In this document: piece after piece, positions 8,899-17,668 of the stretch
Layout of the letters: every line of letters begins with the position of its first letter
Position numbering within the stretch: the first letter of the stretch is position 1
Origin: Prevotella sp.
GTDB taxonomy: Bacteria; Bacteroidota; Bacteroidia; Bacteroidales; Bacteroidaceae
Direction of reading: 5' to 3'
Assembly: GCA_017478025.1 (NCBI GenBank)
Contig: JAFVGZ010000028.1
Span: 62,001 to 126,000 of the forward strand
Length of the DNA: 64,000 nucleotides
Notes under the pieces: generated by a model
Told to the model about the DNA's origin: nothing
The model's database searches: none
What the model saw: the letters and a program-made list of their open reading frames with translations, nothing else
Made by a program: the position numbers and the translations under genes

Positions 8899-9618
8899 TT
8901 ATTTGTAGCAGTATCCGCCATTGACCTCTATGATGCTGCCATTGACGAATGGGTTGTTGATGCAGAAACGTACCGCGTCGGCAATCTCTTCGACAGAGGC
9001 AAATCGCTTGATGGCAGTCTTGGCGTAAATGTTTTGTCGTATCTGCTCCGGCTTTGTGCTCTGCCATTCCGTCTCTACAAAGCCTGGGGCAATGGCATTA
9101 ATGGTAGTGTCGGTGCCCTCAAAAAACTTGACAAGGTTGGTCGCCAGTGCATGAACGGCAGTTTTGCTGACGCCGTATGCTATGGATGTACCGTGTGGGT
9201 GGATGGCCATCTCAGAACCGATGAAGACGATGCGGCTTCCGTGAGGAATGATGTGGTATAGGTCTCTGATGAGAAAAAACGGTGCATTGACGTTTATCGC
9301 CATAACTTTCTCCCATTCCTCATCGGTTATGTCGGGCAGGTCTTTCTTAAGTGTGGTGCCGGCATTGCAAACGATGCAGTTGATTTCCTTTTGCTCTTGC
9401 AGATGCTTGACGAGACTCTTCATTTCGTCTTTGTCGCTTTGGTCAGCCTTGATGACTTCAAAGTGTGGAGAAATCTCTCTCATAGCCTGTGCGCAGTCCT
9501 CTGCTGCTGCGGCATCACGGGCGTATGTTACGGTAACAAAATACCCCTCATGCAGCAGCATCTTGGATACTGCCAATCCTATGCCCTTTGTGCCTCCTGT
9601 AACAAGTGCTCTTTTCAT
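8899..9618 (-). CDS. SDR family oxidoreductase
   Basis: 239 residues, typical for classical SDRs. It shows RALVTGGTKGIGLAVSKML (Gly-rich NAD(P) motif TGxxxGxG), CIVCNAG (NAG motif), IVFIGSEM with the catalytic Ser, YGVSKTAVHALATNLV (YxxxK active site), and a C-terminal FVNGSIIEVNGGY. Its ATG overlaps the cytidylyltransferase stop by four bases, so it belongs to the phospho-decoration module. Sequence alone resembles FabG, but the position in a polysaccharide operon next to a CTP-dependent transferase argues for a sugar or alditol reductase rather than fatty-acid synthesis. Confidence 0.85.
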   Translation of the reverse strand: MKRALVTGGTKGIGLAVSKMLLHEGYFVTVTYARDAAAAEDCAQAMREISPHFEVIKADQSDKDEMKSLVKHLQEQKEINCIVCNAGTTLKKDLPDITDEEWEKVMAINVNAPFFLIRDLYHIIPHGSRIVFIGSEMAIHPHGTSIAYGVSKTAVHALATNLVKFFEGTDTTINAIAPGFVETEWQSTKPEQIRQNIYAKTAIKRFASVEEIADAVRFCINNPFVNGSIIEVNGGYCYK

Positions 9619-10085
9619 TTGTCCTCGTCCCTTACTTTAACGTCTGGATTGGCCTTCGTCTCGTGTTGGTTCTTTAGGCTGATGTAGTTTTCCAGTATCT
9701 CCTCCTTAATCTTTGTGGAGGACACTCCGTCGCCATAAGGGAAATAGAATACAGTCACTCCGAGGTCCTTCAGGTAGTCATACTTGCCTGTCCAGTCATC
9801 ACCAACCACGAAGACATCAATGTTTAGCTTCTTTACCAACTCGGTATGGTCCAGCGAGTGTTGCGGAATAACTACATCAGGATACCTCAACGCCTTAAGG
9901 ATAGCTATCCTCTCCTCAAAGGGAATGACAGGTGGGCGCTTGTAGCTACACACGAGTTCATCTGTGCTCACACCTACAATCAGCGTGTCACCAAGTCCCC
10001 TTGCATACTCTATCATTTTCAAATGATTACTGTGGAACATGTCAAATGTCCCGCTGGTATATACTACGACTCTGTTGTTGTACAT
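9615..10085 (-). CDS. glycerol-3-phosphate cytidylyltransferase-like nucleotidyltransferase
   Basis: 156 residues from the ATG at 10085. A longer open frame exists upstream, but its extra residues are poor in family signal. RVVVYTSGTFDMFHSNHLKMIEYARGLGD contains the GTFDxxHxxH motif of the cytidylyltransferase superfamily. LIVGVSTDELVCSYKRPPVIPFEERIAILKALRYPDVVIP and VGDDWTGKYDYL are typical of TagD. The YGDGVSSTKIKEEI end carries the SST nucleotide-binding signature. The likely reaction is CTP plus a polyol phosphate to a CDP-polyol, feeding LicD two genes downstream. Ethanolamine-phosphate or heptose relatives of the superfamily are alternatives. Confidence 0.85.
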   Translation of the reverse strand: MYNNRVVVYTSGTFDMFHSNHLKMIEYARGLGDTLIVGVSTDELVCSYKRPPVIPFEERIAILKALRYPDVVIPQHSLDHTELVKKLNIDVFVVGDDWTGKYDYLKDLGVTVFYFPYGDGVSSTKIKEEILENYISLKNQHETKANPDVKVRDEDK

Positions 10086-10122
10086 ATCATCATGTATTTC
10101 TTTGTTCTCTTTTGGATGGTCT

Positions 10123-10728
10123 CTATCTCCATGTCTGGCCGATGTTCCAGTGCTCTCCATAGGTTATGTCGGTGCGTCCCTCTGGCAGGTCAAACTCTTC
10201 CATTATGAGGTCATACGCCTCTTGGTGTGTAGAGAACCAACTTCCTATGGCAATGGTGAAACGGTCGTTCTTCGGGTTGTAGAATACTCGTCCCCGGGGC
10301 TTGTCCTGATATGCTCCGGTGAATGGGCCGATGCCTCCGTGATACTTTTGCTTATTAAATGCTTTCTTCCATACGTCCTCATGCATCTCTGAGCATGTGA
10401 CCAAACCGCCGCCGGCATTGGGCTTGCTATAGTCGGACACTTTGTGGGATACGACTCCGAACAGTTCATTGCTTGCCACGTCGTACCAAAATATGCCTAC
10501 TTTCGGCTCGTCCCCTTTGCCACGGTTCGCTGCCATCACGCGCATGGCTTCTTCATATTCCTCCGGTGTGAAGCTTCGCTGCTCTATGTGTCGCGTGGAG
10601 TGGTCTGCCTCATCTATGGATGTGACACTTTGCGGGGCAATCTTCTGAAGTGCTTTTAACACGGCATCCTCCACGATGGAGTTAAGCTCGCGTCGTGTCA
10701 GCGTAATATTCTCGCCTGATATAGTCAT
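10123..10728 (-). CDS. hypothetical protein at the head of the polysaccharide operon
   Basis: 201 residues, soluble, no signal peptide. The N-terminal 35 residues form a helix with Leu/Val heptads (ELNSIVEDAVLKALQKIAP). The C-terminal part (KVGIFWYDVASNELFGVVS ... HGGIGPFTGAYQDKPRGRVFYNPKNDRFTIAIGSW ... YGEHWNIGQTW) looks like a compact beta-rich domain with many aromatic residues. I recall similar KVGIFW-starting proteins in Bacteroidetes but know no function. It ends 37 bp before the cytidylyltransferase start on the same strand and is probably the first gene of the operon. No TAnnTTTG box is evident just upstream. Confidence 0.7.
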   Translation of the reverse strand: MTISGENITLTRRELNSIVEDAVLKALQKIAPQSVTSIDEADHSTRHIEQRSFTPEEYEEAMRVMAANRGKGDEPKVGIFWYDVASNELFGVVSHKVSDYSKPNAGGGLVTCSEMHEDVWKKAFNKQKYHGGIGPFTGAYQDKPRGRVFYNPKNDRFTIAIGSWFSTHQEAYDLIMEEFDLPEGRTDITYGEHWNIGQTWR

Positions 10729-10781
10729 CTCTTTATTCTTTGTGCCGAGGTTTTGTAATACTAAATTATGAATGATGCATT

Positions 10782-10840
10782 CTTAAGCAAGCGTCACAGA
10801 GTGCCGAGCGATATAGTATGAATTATGCATTATGCATCGT
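10782..10840. repeat. dispersed ~44-bp element plus TGCATTATGCAT repeat
   Basis: AAGCAAGCGTCACAGAGTG followed by CCGAGCG (10784-10810) is one copy of a dispersed element also seen at 24452-24495, 29091-29133, 44933-44950, 48361-48400 and 48491-48520. The ATGAATTATGCATTATGCAT stretch that follows recurs near 20100, 39050 and 62000-62050. Confidence 0.75.
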
Positions 10841-10844
10841 CCCA

Positions 10845-11807
10845 TCAGCTCATCACGCGGAAGGAGTCGATGACGCCCTTTACTGTGCCGGCGGCATCGG
10901 TCACCACGAGGGCGTGGATGTTGTGGCGGCGCAGGATGTTATCAACCTCTGAGAGGGTTGTCTCTGGGCGGCATGTCTTGGGATCAGGGGTCATCACGTC
11001 GCTGACGGTGATGTCGAACATGCGGCGCTGATACTTCTGTACGGCGCGTCTTACGTCACCATCGGTTATGATGCCTCTCAGCGCGCCCTCTGCATCTATT
11101 ACTATTGCCAGTCCCAACTTGCCTCCCGTTACGGTTATGAGGGCATCGGCAAACTTTGTCTCAGGGCTTACGATAGGCAGATTGTCGCTCACCATGTAGT
11201 CGCTGACATGTGACAGCAGGCGTTTGCCCAGCGTGCCGCCTGGGTGGAAGCGCGCAAAGTCCTTGGCCTCAAAGCCTCTCCGCTTTACCAAGGCACATGC
11301 CAACGCGTCGCCCATAGCCATCGTGGTGGCGGTAGAAGAGGTGGGAGCGAGGTTCAGGGGGTCGGCCTCATGGTCCACGTGGATGTCCAGGTGGCAGGCA
11401 GAATAGCGTGCCAGCAATGACTCGCCGTTGCCGGTGATACCGATGATGGGGATATTGCGCTCTATGAGCAGCGGGATGAAACGCAGCAACTCGTCGGTGT
11501 AGCCGCTGTAACTGATGGCTATCACCACATCGCCCGCTGCTATCATGCCCAGGTCGCCGTGGAAGGCATCCAGGGGATTGAGGAAGAATGACGGTGTGCC
11601 CAGCGATGCCAGCGTGGAGGCAATCTTCTCACCCACGTGGCCGCTCTTGCCCACACCGGTGACGATGACCTTGCCCTCACAGCGATAGAGCATCTCCACG
11701 GCACGGGGGAAGTTGTCATCAAGCCTCGGGATGAGTGACTGTATCGCCTCCGCCTCGTCGGTAAAGCATTGTCGGGCCGCAGCCAGTATCATTTCGTTTG
11801 ATTCCAT
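10845..11807 (-). CDS. kdsD: arabinose-5-phosphate isomerase (KpsF/GutQ family)
   Basis: 320 residues, the family length. The N-terminal SIS domain has CEGKVIVTGVGKSGHVGEKIASTLASLGTPSFFL and HGDLGMIAAGDVVIAISYSGYTDEL. The APTSSTATTMAMGDALACAL stretch is the conserved KdsD active-site loop. Two CBS domains follow (about residues 205-320), ending in HNIHALVVTDAAGTVKGVID. The enzyme interconverts ribulose-5-P and arabinose-5-P, the first step of Kdo synthesis for lipopolysaccharide. It lies just upstream of the polysaccharide operon, on the same strand but separated by a repeat-filled gap. A TAATTTTG promoter box sits 20 bp before the start codon. Confidence 0.95.
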   Translation of the reverse strand: MESNEMILAAARQCFTDEAEAIQSLIPRLDDNFPRAVEMLYRCEGKVIVTGVGKSGHVGEKIASTLASLGTPSFFLNPLDAFHGDLGMIAAGDVVIAISYSGYTDELLRFIPLLIERNIPIIGITGNGESLLARYSACHLDIHVDHEADPLNLAPTSSTATTMAMGDALACALVKRRGFEAKDFARFHPGGTLGKRLLSHVSDYMVSDNLPIVSPETKFADALITVTGGKLGLAIVIDAEGALRGIITDGDVRRAVQKYQRRMFDITVSDVMTPDPKTCRPETTLSEVDNILRRHNIHALVVTDAAGTVKGVIDSFRVMS

Positions 11808-11826
11808 TACATAATGTTTGATTATG

Positions 11827-11834
11827 CAAAATTA
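11827..11834 (-). promoter_or_regulatory. -7 promoter box for kdsD
   Basis: On the minus strand the sequence is TAATTTTG, matching the Bacteroidetes TAnnTTTG -7 consensus. It lies 20 bp upstream of the kdsD ATG. Confidence 0.6.
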
Positions 11835-11946
11835 TGCAATTTAATTGAGACTGCCAAGAAAAAAGGAGATAAAGTTGCCTGCCTGCTTGCATATCTCAGG
11901 ATTTAGTCGTAACTTCGCACGCTGAAATCCTAAACCTCATAACCTC

Positions 11947-13071
11947 ATGACCTCACAATCTCATGACCTCAAATGGGTGGCCTGCTGGGGCAATGCCACG
12001 TCTATAACAGACCGTCGCGAGTGTGTCTATGCCAAAGACCTCACCCTGCGCTATCCCATCCGCATGTGTTTCAGCGGCTCAAAGCTGCGGTTCCGCTTCT
12101 CAAACCTCACCGGCACGGAGCCTGTCACCCTCACCAAGGCCTTTGCCTGTCGCGTCCCCATCACCTTCGATGGCGGTAATATAGGCACCGTTCTCATGCC
12201 CGGCACCGAGACGGAGAGCGACATCATAGACCTCGCCGTCACGATGGGCGACACCCTGGAGGTGAGTATGTACTTCGCGGGCTATACGCAGATGAACAGC
12301 GGAACACTCATCACCGGCCCCCTGTCACACGGGCTCTACTCCTACGGCGACTATGCCGAGGCTGAGACGCTGCCTCTTGACCTGACCCGCAAGACCAACT
12401 GGTTCTATTTTCTCAACACCATAGACGTGCTCACCGATGCCGGCAACCGCTCCGTTGTGTGCTATGGCGACTCCATCACGGCGCAGTCATGGCCAGATTA
12501 TCTCGCTATGCTGGCCTATGGCAGCAACACCTCCATTATACGTCGCGCCGTCAGCGGCACGCGCATATTGCGGCAGTACGACTGCATCACCTATCAGGCA
12601 TACGGGCTGAAGGGCTCCACACGTTTCCCGATAGAGATAAATACCGCCGGTGCTACGGATGTTATCATACAGCATGGCATCAACGACATCATCCACCCTG
12701 TGGGTACCGATGTCAATCCGTTCCGCCCGTGGAGCGACCTGCCGACGGTGGAGGAGATGGAGAAGGGCGTGGAACAGCTGTATGTCACGCCCTCCAAGGC
12801 CCTCGGACTCAAGGTGTGGAGCGGCACGTTGCTGCCCATATACGGCTGGCGAACGTACAATGACGATCGCGAGAAGATGCGCTGTGAGTTTAACGAATGG
12901 CTTCGCACATCGGAGATATTCGACGGTTGCGTGGATTTTGATGCCGCCGTGTGTGATGCCAAAGACCGTCGTGCCTTTGCCCCGGGCTTTGACTCCGGAG
13001 ACCATTTGCACCCCAGCGAGAAGGCTTACGAGGCAATGGCTGAGGCTGCATGGCAAGTTATCAGCAAATGA
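11947..13071 (+). CDS. SGNH/GDSL family hydrolase
   Basis: 374 residues with no signal peptide. The C-terminal half (from about residue 165) has the SGNH blocks: SVVCYGDSITAQSWPDYLA (block I, GDS nucleophile Ser), a Gly in the RRAVSGTRIL block, QHGINDI (block III, GxND), and DSGDHLHPSEKAYEAMA (block V, DxxH). The N-terminal 160 residues are a beta-rich domain as in SGNH esterases of Firmicutes and Bacteroidetes that act on acylated or acetylated carbohydrates. The sequence before the ATG is a CTCATGACCTCA repeat, which makes the exact start uncertain; a downstream start is possible. Substrate unknown. Confidence 0.85.
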   Translation: MTSQSHDLKWVACWGNATSITDRRECVYAKDLTLRYPIRMCFSGSKLRFRFSNLTGTEPVTLTKAFACRVPITFDGGNIGTVLMPGTETESDIIDLAVTMGDTLEVSMYFAGYTQMNSGTLITGPLSHGLYSYGDYAEAETLPLDLTRKTNWFYFLNTIDVLTDAGNRSVVCYGDSITAQSWPDYLAMLAYGSNTSIIRRAVSGTRILRQYDCITYQAYGLKGSTRFPIEINTAGATDVIIQHGINDIIHPVGTDVNPFRPWSDLPTVEEMEKGVEQLYVTPSKALGLKVWSGTLLPIYGWRTYNDDREKMRCEFNEWLRTSEIFDGCVDFDAAVCDAKDRRAFAPGFDSGDHLHPSEKAYEAMAEAAWQVISK

Positions 13072-13373
13072 ATTTTATTCAAGTTTCTCAAGTAGTCAGA
13101 TGTTACCAAGCGTTGGTAATTGAGTTACCAAGCCTTGGTAATGCGGTTACCAAGCCTTGGTAATCAGTTTACCAGCCTTTGGTAATTGTCTTACTCGACT
13201 TAGTCCTCTCCTCACACGCTGCTTATCTTTAGCGGTACTCAGGTGAGGAAAACCCAGAGCAGGGTGCTTATCTACTTGAGAAAGTTAAGTGAATTTTATC
13301 CCAATAGTAAGTATATGAAATTTTCCTCAACGGTACGGAAACTGATTCAGAAGCCTACGGAAAACTTTTTGAC
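13072..13373. other. 302-bp gap with a four-copy palindrome array
   Basis: Apart from the TTACCAAGCCTTGGTAA array (separate entry), the gap holds AT-rich unique sequence and no convincing promoter box or open frame. A GCTTATCTTTAGCGG stretch near 13220 is only a weak -7 candidate. Confidence 0.6.
13103..13185. repeat. four palindromes in a 22-bp tandem array
   Basis: The 17-bp units start at 13103, 13125, 13147 and 13169, exactly 22 bp apart. Units 2 and 3 are TTACCAAGCCTTGGTAA. Unit 1 has CG in place of the central CC/CT step, and unit 4 shifts one base (TTACCAGCCTTTGGTAA). The 5-bp spacers (TTGAG, TGCGG, TCAGT) are not conserved. Conservation of the palindrome but not of the spacers points to protein-binding sites or a small hairpin array. 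Confidence 0.85.
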
Positions 13374-14240
13374 ATGAGATACGTTACATTATTTATGATA
13401 CTCCTTGTGGGCTCTTGGAGTTCAGTTAGCGTTGCAAAGCCCAATGCCGACAGCGTTGCCGTAGTGAAGCTTCTCACTGAGGGCAAGGCGGCAAAGGCCA
13501 AGGGCAAGCAGAATATGATGCTGTTCTACGGTCACAAGCTGCAGGGCGTGCCGTACGTGGCACACACTCTTGAGGTGAACCCTAAGGAGCGCCTTGTGGT
13601 AAACCTGCGTGAACTGGATTGCACCACGTTTGTGGAAAGCGTCCTTGCCCTGTGTCTCACCACGTGTGAGGGGTCGGTGAAGTATTCCGACTACTGCCGC
13701 AACCTCACCCGCATACGCTATGAAGGCGGCAAGATGGACGGCTATCCCTCGCGCAATCATTATTTTTATTGGTGGGCAGAGAGCAACAGAAAGCTTGGCA
13801 TCGTGTCATACCCCATTGATCAGGATGCTAAGAGGGCATCGTTCGTAGCGCGTCAAAGGATAGATGTCAACTGGATGACAACCCACGTCAGCAGCTACAA
13901 AATGCTGAAAGGTGACGCTAAGGCCATAAAAGCAATAGGCGAGCATGAGAAAAACACGAAGGGCAAGACGATGTATTACATTCCGCAGGCCTCGTTGGGG
14001 CTGTCAAAAAAGGAGATGCGCTATGTGGAGAATGGCGACATTTTGGCCATTGCCACAAAGAAGAAAGGCCTTGACACCGTGCATATCGGCATCGCCGAAT
14101 GGGGTAGCGACGGCAAACTGCATCTGCTCAACGCCTCGCAGATACACAAAAAGGTTATCCTGGAGCCGATGACTCTGCAGCAATATATGAAAAAGCACCC
14201 AGTCCAAATCGGTGTCTGGGTGCTTAGACCATTGCTTTAG
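13374..14240 (+). CDS. DUF1460 family N-acetylmuramoyl-L-alanine amidase-like protein
   Basis: 288 residues with an N-terminal signal peptide (MRYVTLFMILLVGSWSSVSVA). ELDCTTFVESVLALCL contains the conserved Cys of the NlpC/P60-like DUF1460 fold. Later DTVHIGIAEWGSDGKLHLLNAS supplies the expected His strand, and GVWVLRPL is the family's usual end. Known DUF1460 structures suggest cell-wall peptide or amide cleavage in the periplasm. The last codons form a GC-rich stem (AGCACCCAG/CTGGGTGCT, 14194-14224) that could serve as a terminator inside the coding end. It converges with the flavodiiron gene, with 36 bp between stops. Confidence 0.85.
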   Translation: MRYVTLFMILLVGSWSSVSVAKPNADSVAVVKLLTEGKAAKAKGKQNMMLFYGHKLQGVPYVAHTLEVNPKERLVVNLRELDCTTFVESVLALCLTTCEGSVKYSDYCRNLTRIRYEGGKMDGYPSRNHYFYWWAESNRKLGIVSYPIDQDAKRASFVARQRIDVNWMTTHVSSYKMLKGDAKAIKAIGEHEKNTKGKTMYYIPQASLGLSKKEMRYVENGDILAIATKKKGLDTVHIGIAEWGSDGKLHLLNASQIHKKVILEPMTLQQYMKKHPVQIGVWVLRPLL

Positions 14241-14276
14241 TATATCGTTTCTCGTATCAAAACAGAAAGACGAGGT

Positions 14277-15446
14277 TTACGCCAGGATAGCGTCTGCCAG
14301 GGCTTCAAGGGCGGGGATGTCTGCGGGTTTCATCTTGCCACGCAGGGTTACGAGGTCGCCCTTGATGGTGATGTCCTTCATCTCCTGCATCATTTGGGTC
14401 ATTACGCGGCCTGCGCTGGGTGCCCATGAGCCGTTTTCTATCAGCGCTACCTCGCGCTTCTGCCAGGTCTTGAGCTGCAGATGGTGTATGAAGTCATACA
14501 TCGGTGGGAAGAGCCCCGCATCGTAAGAGGAGGCGGCGAGCACCATCTTGCCATATTTGAAAGCATCCTCTATTGCCTCGGCCTGGTCTTCGCGGCACAG
14601 GTCGCAGATGGCTACCTTCTTGCATCCCTTGGCAAGGAGAATCTCTTTCAGCTTCGCTGCTGCCTCGGCGGTGTTGCCGTGGATGGAGGCGTGGGCTATG
14701 AAGACTCCCTCTGACTCTACGCCATACTGACTCCAGATGCCATAGAGACGCAGAGCCTCGCTGAGCATCTCGCCCTTCAGCACTGGACCGTGGAGCGGCA
14801 GTATCTGCTCTATCTCCAGCGCAGCAGCCTTCTTGAGCAGCGTTGACACGGGGGCGCCGTACTTTCCGCAGATGTTGAAGTAGTAGCGGCGTGCCTCGCA
14901 AGCCCAGTCGTCTGGGTCGGCATCAATGACGCCGAACTTGCCAAAGCCGTCGGCAGAGAAGAGTACCTTGTCCGTTGCATCGTAGGTGACCATCACCTCG
15001 GGCCAGTGAACCATCGGAGCCATGATGAATTTCAGCTCGTGTTTGCCTAGTGACAGTGTGTCACCCTCCTTCACGGTGGTGATGCGGTCACTCAGGTCAC
15101 CCTCGGGGAAGAAGAGCGGTATCATGGTCTTGGCCTTTGCCGAACAGATTATCTGTATGCCCGGGAAGGCGTTGGCAACTTCGGCGATGCCGCTGGCATG
15201 GTCGGGCTCCACGTGGTGAACGATGAGATAGTCTGGCTGACGGCCTGCCAGGGCATCCTTCAGGTCGCTCATCCATTGTGACATGGTGCGACGGTCAGAG
15301 GTGTCCATGATGGCTATCTTCTCATCCTGGATGAGGTATGAGTTATAGCACATGCCTTCGGGCACGTCATATTGTGATTCGAAAAGACGGAGGTCTGCAT
15401 CGTCCTGGCCGATGTAGAGGATGTCGGGAGTGATTGTTGGTTTCAT
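14277..15446 (-). CDS. fprA: A-type flavodiiron protein
   Basis: 389 residues. The metallo-beta-lactamase-like domain carries the di-iron ligand motif HHVEPDHASG (H-x-E-x-D-H) near residue 80, a second His in MVHWPEVM, and LPLHGP. A flavodoxin domain follows (IAHASIHGNTAEAAAKLKEIL at about 255, AASSYDAGLFPPM, ENGSWAPSAGRVM) that binds FMN. These cytoplasmic enzymes reduce O2 to water, or NO to N2O, and protect anaerobes. A TAACTTTG promoter box lies 45 bp upstream. The divergent neighbour is a rubrerythrin, so the two form an oxygen and peroxide defence pair. Confidence 0.95.
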   Translation of the reverse strand: MKPTITPDILYIGQDDADLRLFESQYDVPEGMCYNSYLIQDEKIAIMDTSDRRTMSQWMSDLKDALAGRQPDYLIVHHVEPDHASGIAEVANAFPGIQIICSAKAKTMIPLFFPEGDLSDRITTVKEGDTLSLGKHELKFIMAPMVHWPEVMVTYDATDKVLFSADGFGKFGVIDADPDDWACEARRYYFNICGKYGAPVSTLLKKAAALEIEQILPLHGPVLKGEMLSEALRLYGIWSQYGVESEGVFIAHASIHGNTAEAAAKLKEILLAKGCKKVAICDLCREDQAEAIEDAFKYGKMVLAASSYDAGLFPPMYDFIHHLQLKTWQKREVALIENGSWAPSAGRVMTQMMQEMKDITIKGDLVTLRGKMKPADIPALEALADAILA

Positions 15447-15490
15447 AGTTGATATATCTATTGTTGTTTTTTGTTTTATCGTTTGGGTTG

Positions 15491-15498
15491 CAAAGTTA
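15491..15498 (-). promoter_or_regulatory. -7 promoter box for the flavodiiron gene
   Basis: TAACTTTG on the minus strand, a match to TAnnTTTG, 45 bp before the ATG at 15446. Confidence 0.65.
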
Positions 15499-15595
15499 AG
15501 AAAAAAAATGATATTAGGAGGGTTGTGCTTTGTTATAAATTCTTAAAAAGTTGACTGTTGCGGTACAGAGATAATGAAATGAATAGAAATCTTAT

Positions 15596-15603
15596 TATCT
15601 TTG
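15596..15603 (+). promoter_or_regulatory. -7 promoter box for rubrerythrin
   Basis: TATCTTTG on the plus strand matches the Bacteroidetes -7 consensus and gives a leader of about 65 nt before the ATG at 15674. Confidence 0.65.
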
Positions 15604-15673
15604 CGACTGAAACAGAGAATACATTTTATTATACTACAACATTATTAACTATTATCTATTAACAAAAACAATT

Positions 15674-16231
15674 ATGAAGAAGAAGTTTATTTGCACCGTT
15701 TGTGGCTATGTTCACGAGGGTGACGCAGCACCGGAGAAGTGCCCACAGTGTGGTGTTCCAGCATCAAAGTTCAAGGAGTTGGAGGAGCAGACTGGTGCCA
15801 TCCAGTTTGTTCAGGAGCATGTTATCGGCATCGCCAAGGAGTATGGCGTTGACGAGGAGATGATAAAAGATCTGAATGCTCACTTCAATGGTGAGTGCTC
15901 TGAGGTAGGTATGTATCTGGCAATGAGCCGTCAGGCAGACCGCGAGGGCTATCCTGAGGTTGCTGAGGCTTTCAAGCGCTATGCTTGGGAGGAGGCAGAG
16001 CACGCTGCAAAGTTTGCTGAGTTGCTGGGCGACATTGTCTGGGATACCAAGACCAACCTTGAGAAGCGCATGAATGCTGAGGCCGGCGCATGTGAGGACA
16101 AGTTCCGCATTGCCAAGAATGCCAAGGCTGCAGGCTGGGATGCCATCCACGACACCGTACACGAGATGGCCAAGGACGAGGCTCGCCACGGCAAGGGCTT
16201 CGAAGGTCTGTACAACCGTTACTTCAAGTAA
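15674..16231 (+). CDS. reverse rubrerythrin (N-terminal rubredoxin domain)
   Basis: 185 residues. [23 protein letters not shown] at residues 4-26 is a rubredoxin-like centre with two CxxC pairs. A ferritin-like di-iron domain follows, with ExxH-type motifs in [32 protein letters not shown] and [16 protein letters not shown]. Canonical rubrerythrins have the rubredoxin at the C-terminus; here it is N-terminal, the reverse arrangement found in many obligate anaerobes. It reduces H2O2 using electrons from NADH or rubredoxin. It has its own promoter and is divergent from the flavodiiron gene. Confidence 0.93.
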   Translation: MKKKFICTVCGYVHEGDAAPEKCPQCGVPASKFKELEEQTGAIQFVQEHVIGIAKEYGVDEEMIKDLNAHFNGECSEVGMYLAMSRQADREGYPEVAEAFKRYAWEEAEHAAKFAELLGDIVWDTKTNLEKRMNAEAGACEDKFRIAKNAKAAGWDAIHDTVHEMAKDEARHGKGFEGLYNRYFK

Positions 16232-16410
16232 GGACTATTAGAGTTTCTCAAGCTCTGCTTGCTCTGTAGATAAAAGTAGAGTGGGGGAGTGAGAAGGAGA
16301 TAGATGACATTTGTTGTTATGTGTTTATGGGCGTAAATGGACATATGTATTGTCCTTTATCTCCTCCTAACTCCTTCTATCTTCTTCTGACTCCAGAGCT
16401 TACAACATAA

Positions 16411-16446
16411 AAATCCCCCTGCAAGCACAGGCCTGCAGGGGGATTT
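16411..16446. terminator. bidirectional terminator between rubrerythrin and ackA
   Basis: AAATCCCCCTGCA pairs with TGCAGGGGGATTT around a short loop, with A-runs on the left and T-runs on the right. It can terminate both convergent transcripts. Confidence 0.85.
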
Positions 16447-16464
16447 CTCTATGTGTTGGGGGGA

Positions 16465-17661
16465 TTATTTCTTTACGAGTGACATGGTGTCGGTGGCTAT
16501 CATCAGCTCCTCGTCGGTAGGTATTACTACGACTTTCACCTTAGAGTCAGGTGTAGAGATGATGGCTTCCTTGCCATGAATCTGGTTGTTCACGTCCTTG
16601 TCTATCTTGATGCCCATGAACTCCAGGCCTTCGCATGACATCTCGCGCATGATGGACTGGTTCTCACCCACGCCGGCGGTGAATACCAATACGTCGATGC
16701 CACCCATAGCGGCAGCGTATGCACCGATGTATTTCTTGATGCGATAGAAGTATGACTGCTGTGCTACGAGAGCCTTCTGGTCACCAGACTTTGCTGCGCT
16801 CTCAACGTCGCGCATGTCAGAGAAACCGCAGAGACCCTGCACGCCGGACTTCTTGTTGAGCAGGTTGGAGATGCCGTCAGCGTCCAGACCGAGCTTCTTC
16901 TGTATGAATGTCACGGCTCCACCGTCGATGTCGCCAGAGCGTGTACCCATCATTACGCCCTCCAGTGGTGTGAGACCCATCGTGGTATCTACGCACTTGC
17001 CGTCAACGACGGCTGCCAAAGAGCCACCGTTGCCGATGTGTGCCGTTACCATCTTGCAGCCCTCCTGAGGTATTCCGAGGAAATCGCAGGCACGCTTGCT
17101 GACATAGCGGTGTGAGGTGCCGTGGAAACCGTAGCGGCGAACACCGTACTTCTCATACAGCTCCCATGGCACGGCATACATATAAGCCTTTGCTGGCATG
17201 GTTTGATGGAATGCGGTATCAAACACTCCGACCTGTGGCAGGCCCGGCATGAGCTCTGACACAGCGTTGACGCCCTTCATGTTGGCAGGGTTGTGGAGCG
17301 GAGCAAGGTCGCTGACAGCCTCAAATGCCTCGATAACCTCGGGGGTGATGATGACAGACTCAGCAAACTTCTCGCCGCCATGCACCATGCGATGACCTAC
17401 GGCATCAATCTCATCCAAGCTCTTGATAACGCCAATCTCAGGGTCGGTGAGCAGAGAGAAGATGAACTTCACGCCCTCGGTATGCTCGGGTATGTCGTGC
17501 ATAATCTGCTTCTTCTCGCCGTTGGCAAGTTTCACTTTCACGAAAGCGCCGTCCAGTCCCACGCGCTCTGCGCCGCCACTGGTCATGACGCTGTTGTCGT
17601 CCATATTGTACAGAGCATACTTGATGCTCGATGAACCACAGTTCAATACAAGGATTTTCAT
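16465..17661 (-). CDS. ackA: acetate kinase
   Basis: 398 residues, the usual length. It starts MKILVLNCGSSSIKYALY (phosphate-binding NxGSSSxK). It has GHRMVHGGEKF, VFDTAFHQTMPAKAYMYAVP, RRYGFHGTSHRYVS, IGNGGSLAAV and VFTAGVGENQ, all ASKHA acetokinase signatures. It converts acetyl-phosphate and ADP to acetate and ATP, the last step of fermentative acetate production. Pta, which makes its substrate, is upstream on the same strand, but a 33-bp inverted-repeat-flanked cassette with another gene separates them. Co-transcription through the cassette remains possible. Confidence 0.97.
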   Translation of the reverse strand: MKILVLNCGSSSIKYALYNMDDNSVMTSGGAERVGLDGAFVKVKLANGEKKQIMHDIPEHTEGVKFIFSLLTDPEIGVIKSLDEIDAVGHRMVHGGEKFAESVIITPEVIEAFEAVSDLAPLHNPANMKGVNAVSELMPGLPQVGVFDTAFHQTMPAKAYMYAVPWELYEKYGVRRYGFHGTSHRYVSKRACDFLGIPQEGCKMVTAHIGNGGSLAAVVDGKCVDTTMGLTPLEGVMMGTRSGDIDGGAVTFIQKKLGLDADGISNLLNKKSGVQGLCGFSDMRDVESAAKSGDQKALVAQQSYFYRIKKYIGAYAAAMGGIDVLVFTAGVGENQSIMREMSCEGLEFMGIKIDKDVNNQIHGKEAIISTPDSKVKVVVIPTDEELMIATDTMSLVKK

Positions 17662-17668
17662 ATTTTCT

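Noticed and set aside
8899-9618. FabG for fatty-acid synthesis
   Set aside because: Motifs are general SDR motifs, and the gene overlaps a cytidylyltransferase in a polysaccharide operon, so no fatty-acid role is claimed.
13103-13185. Short CRISPR array
   Set aside because: The units are perfect palindromes with 5-bp spacers, far too short for spacers, and no cas gene is linked.
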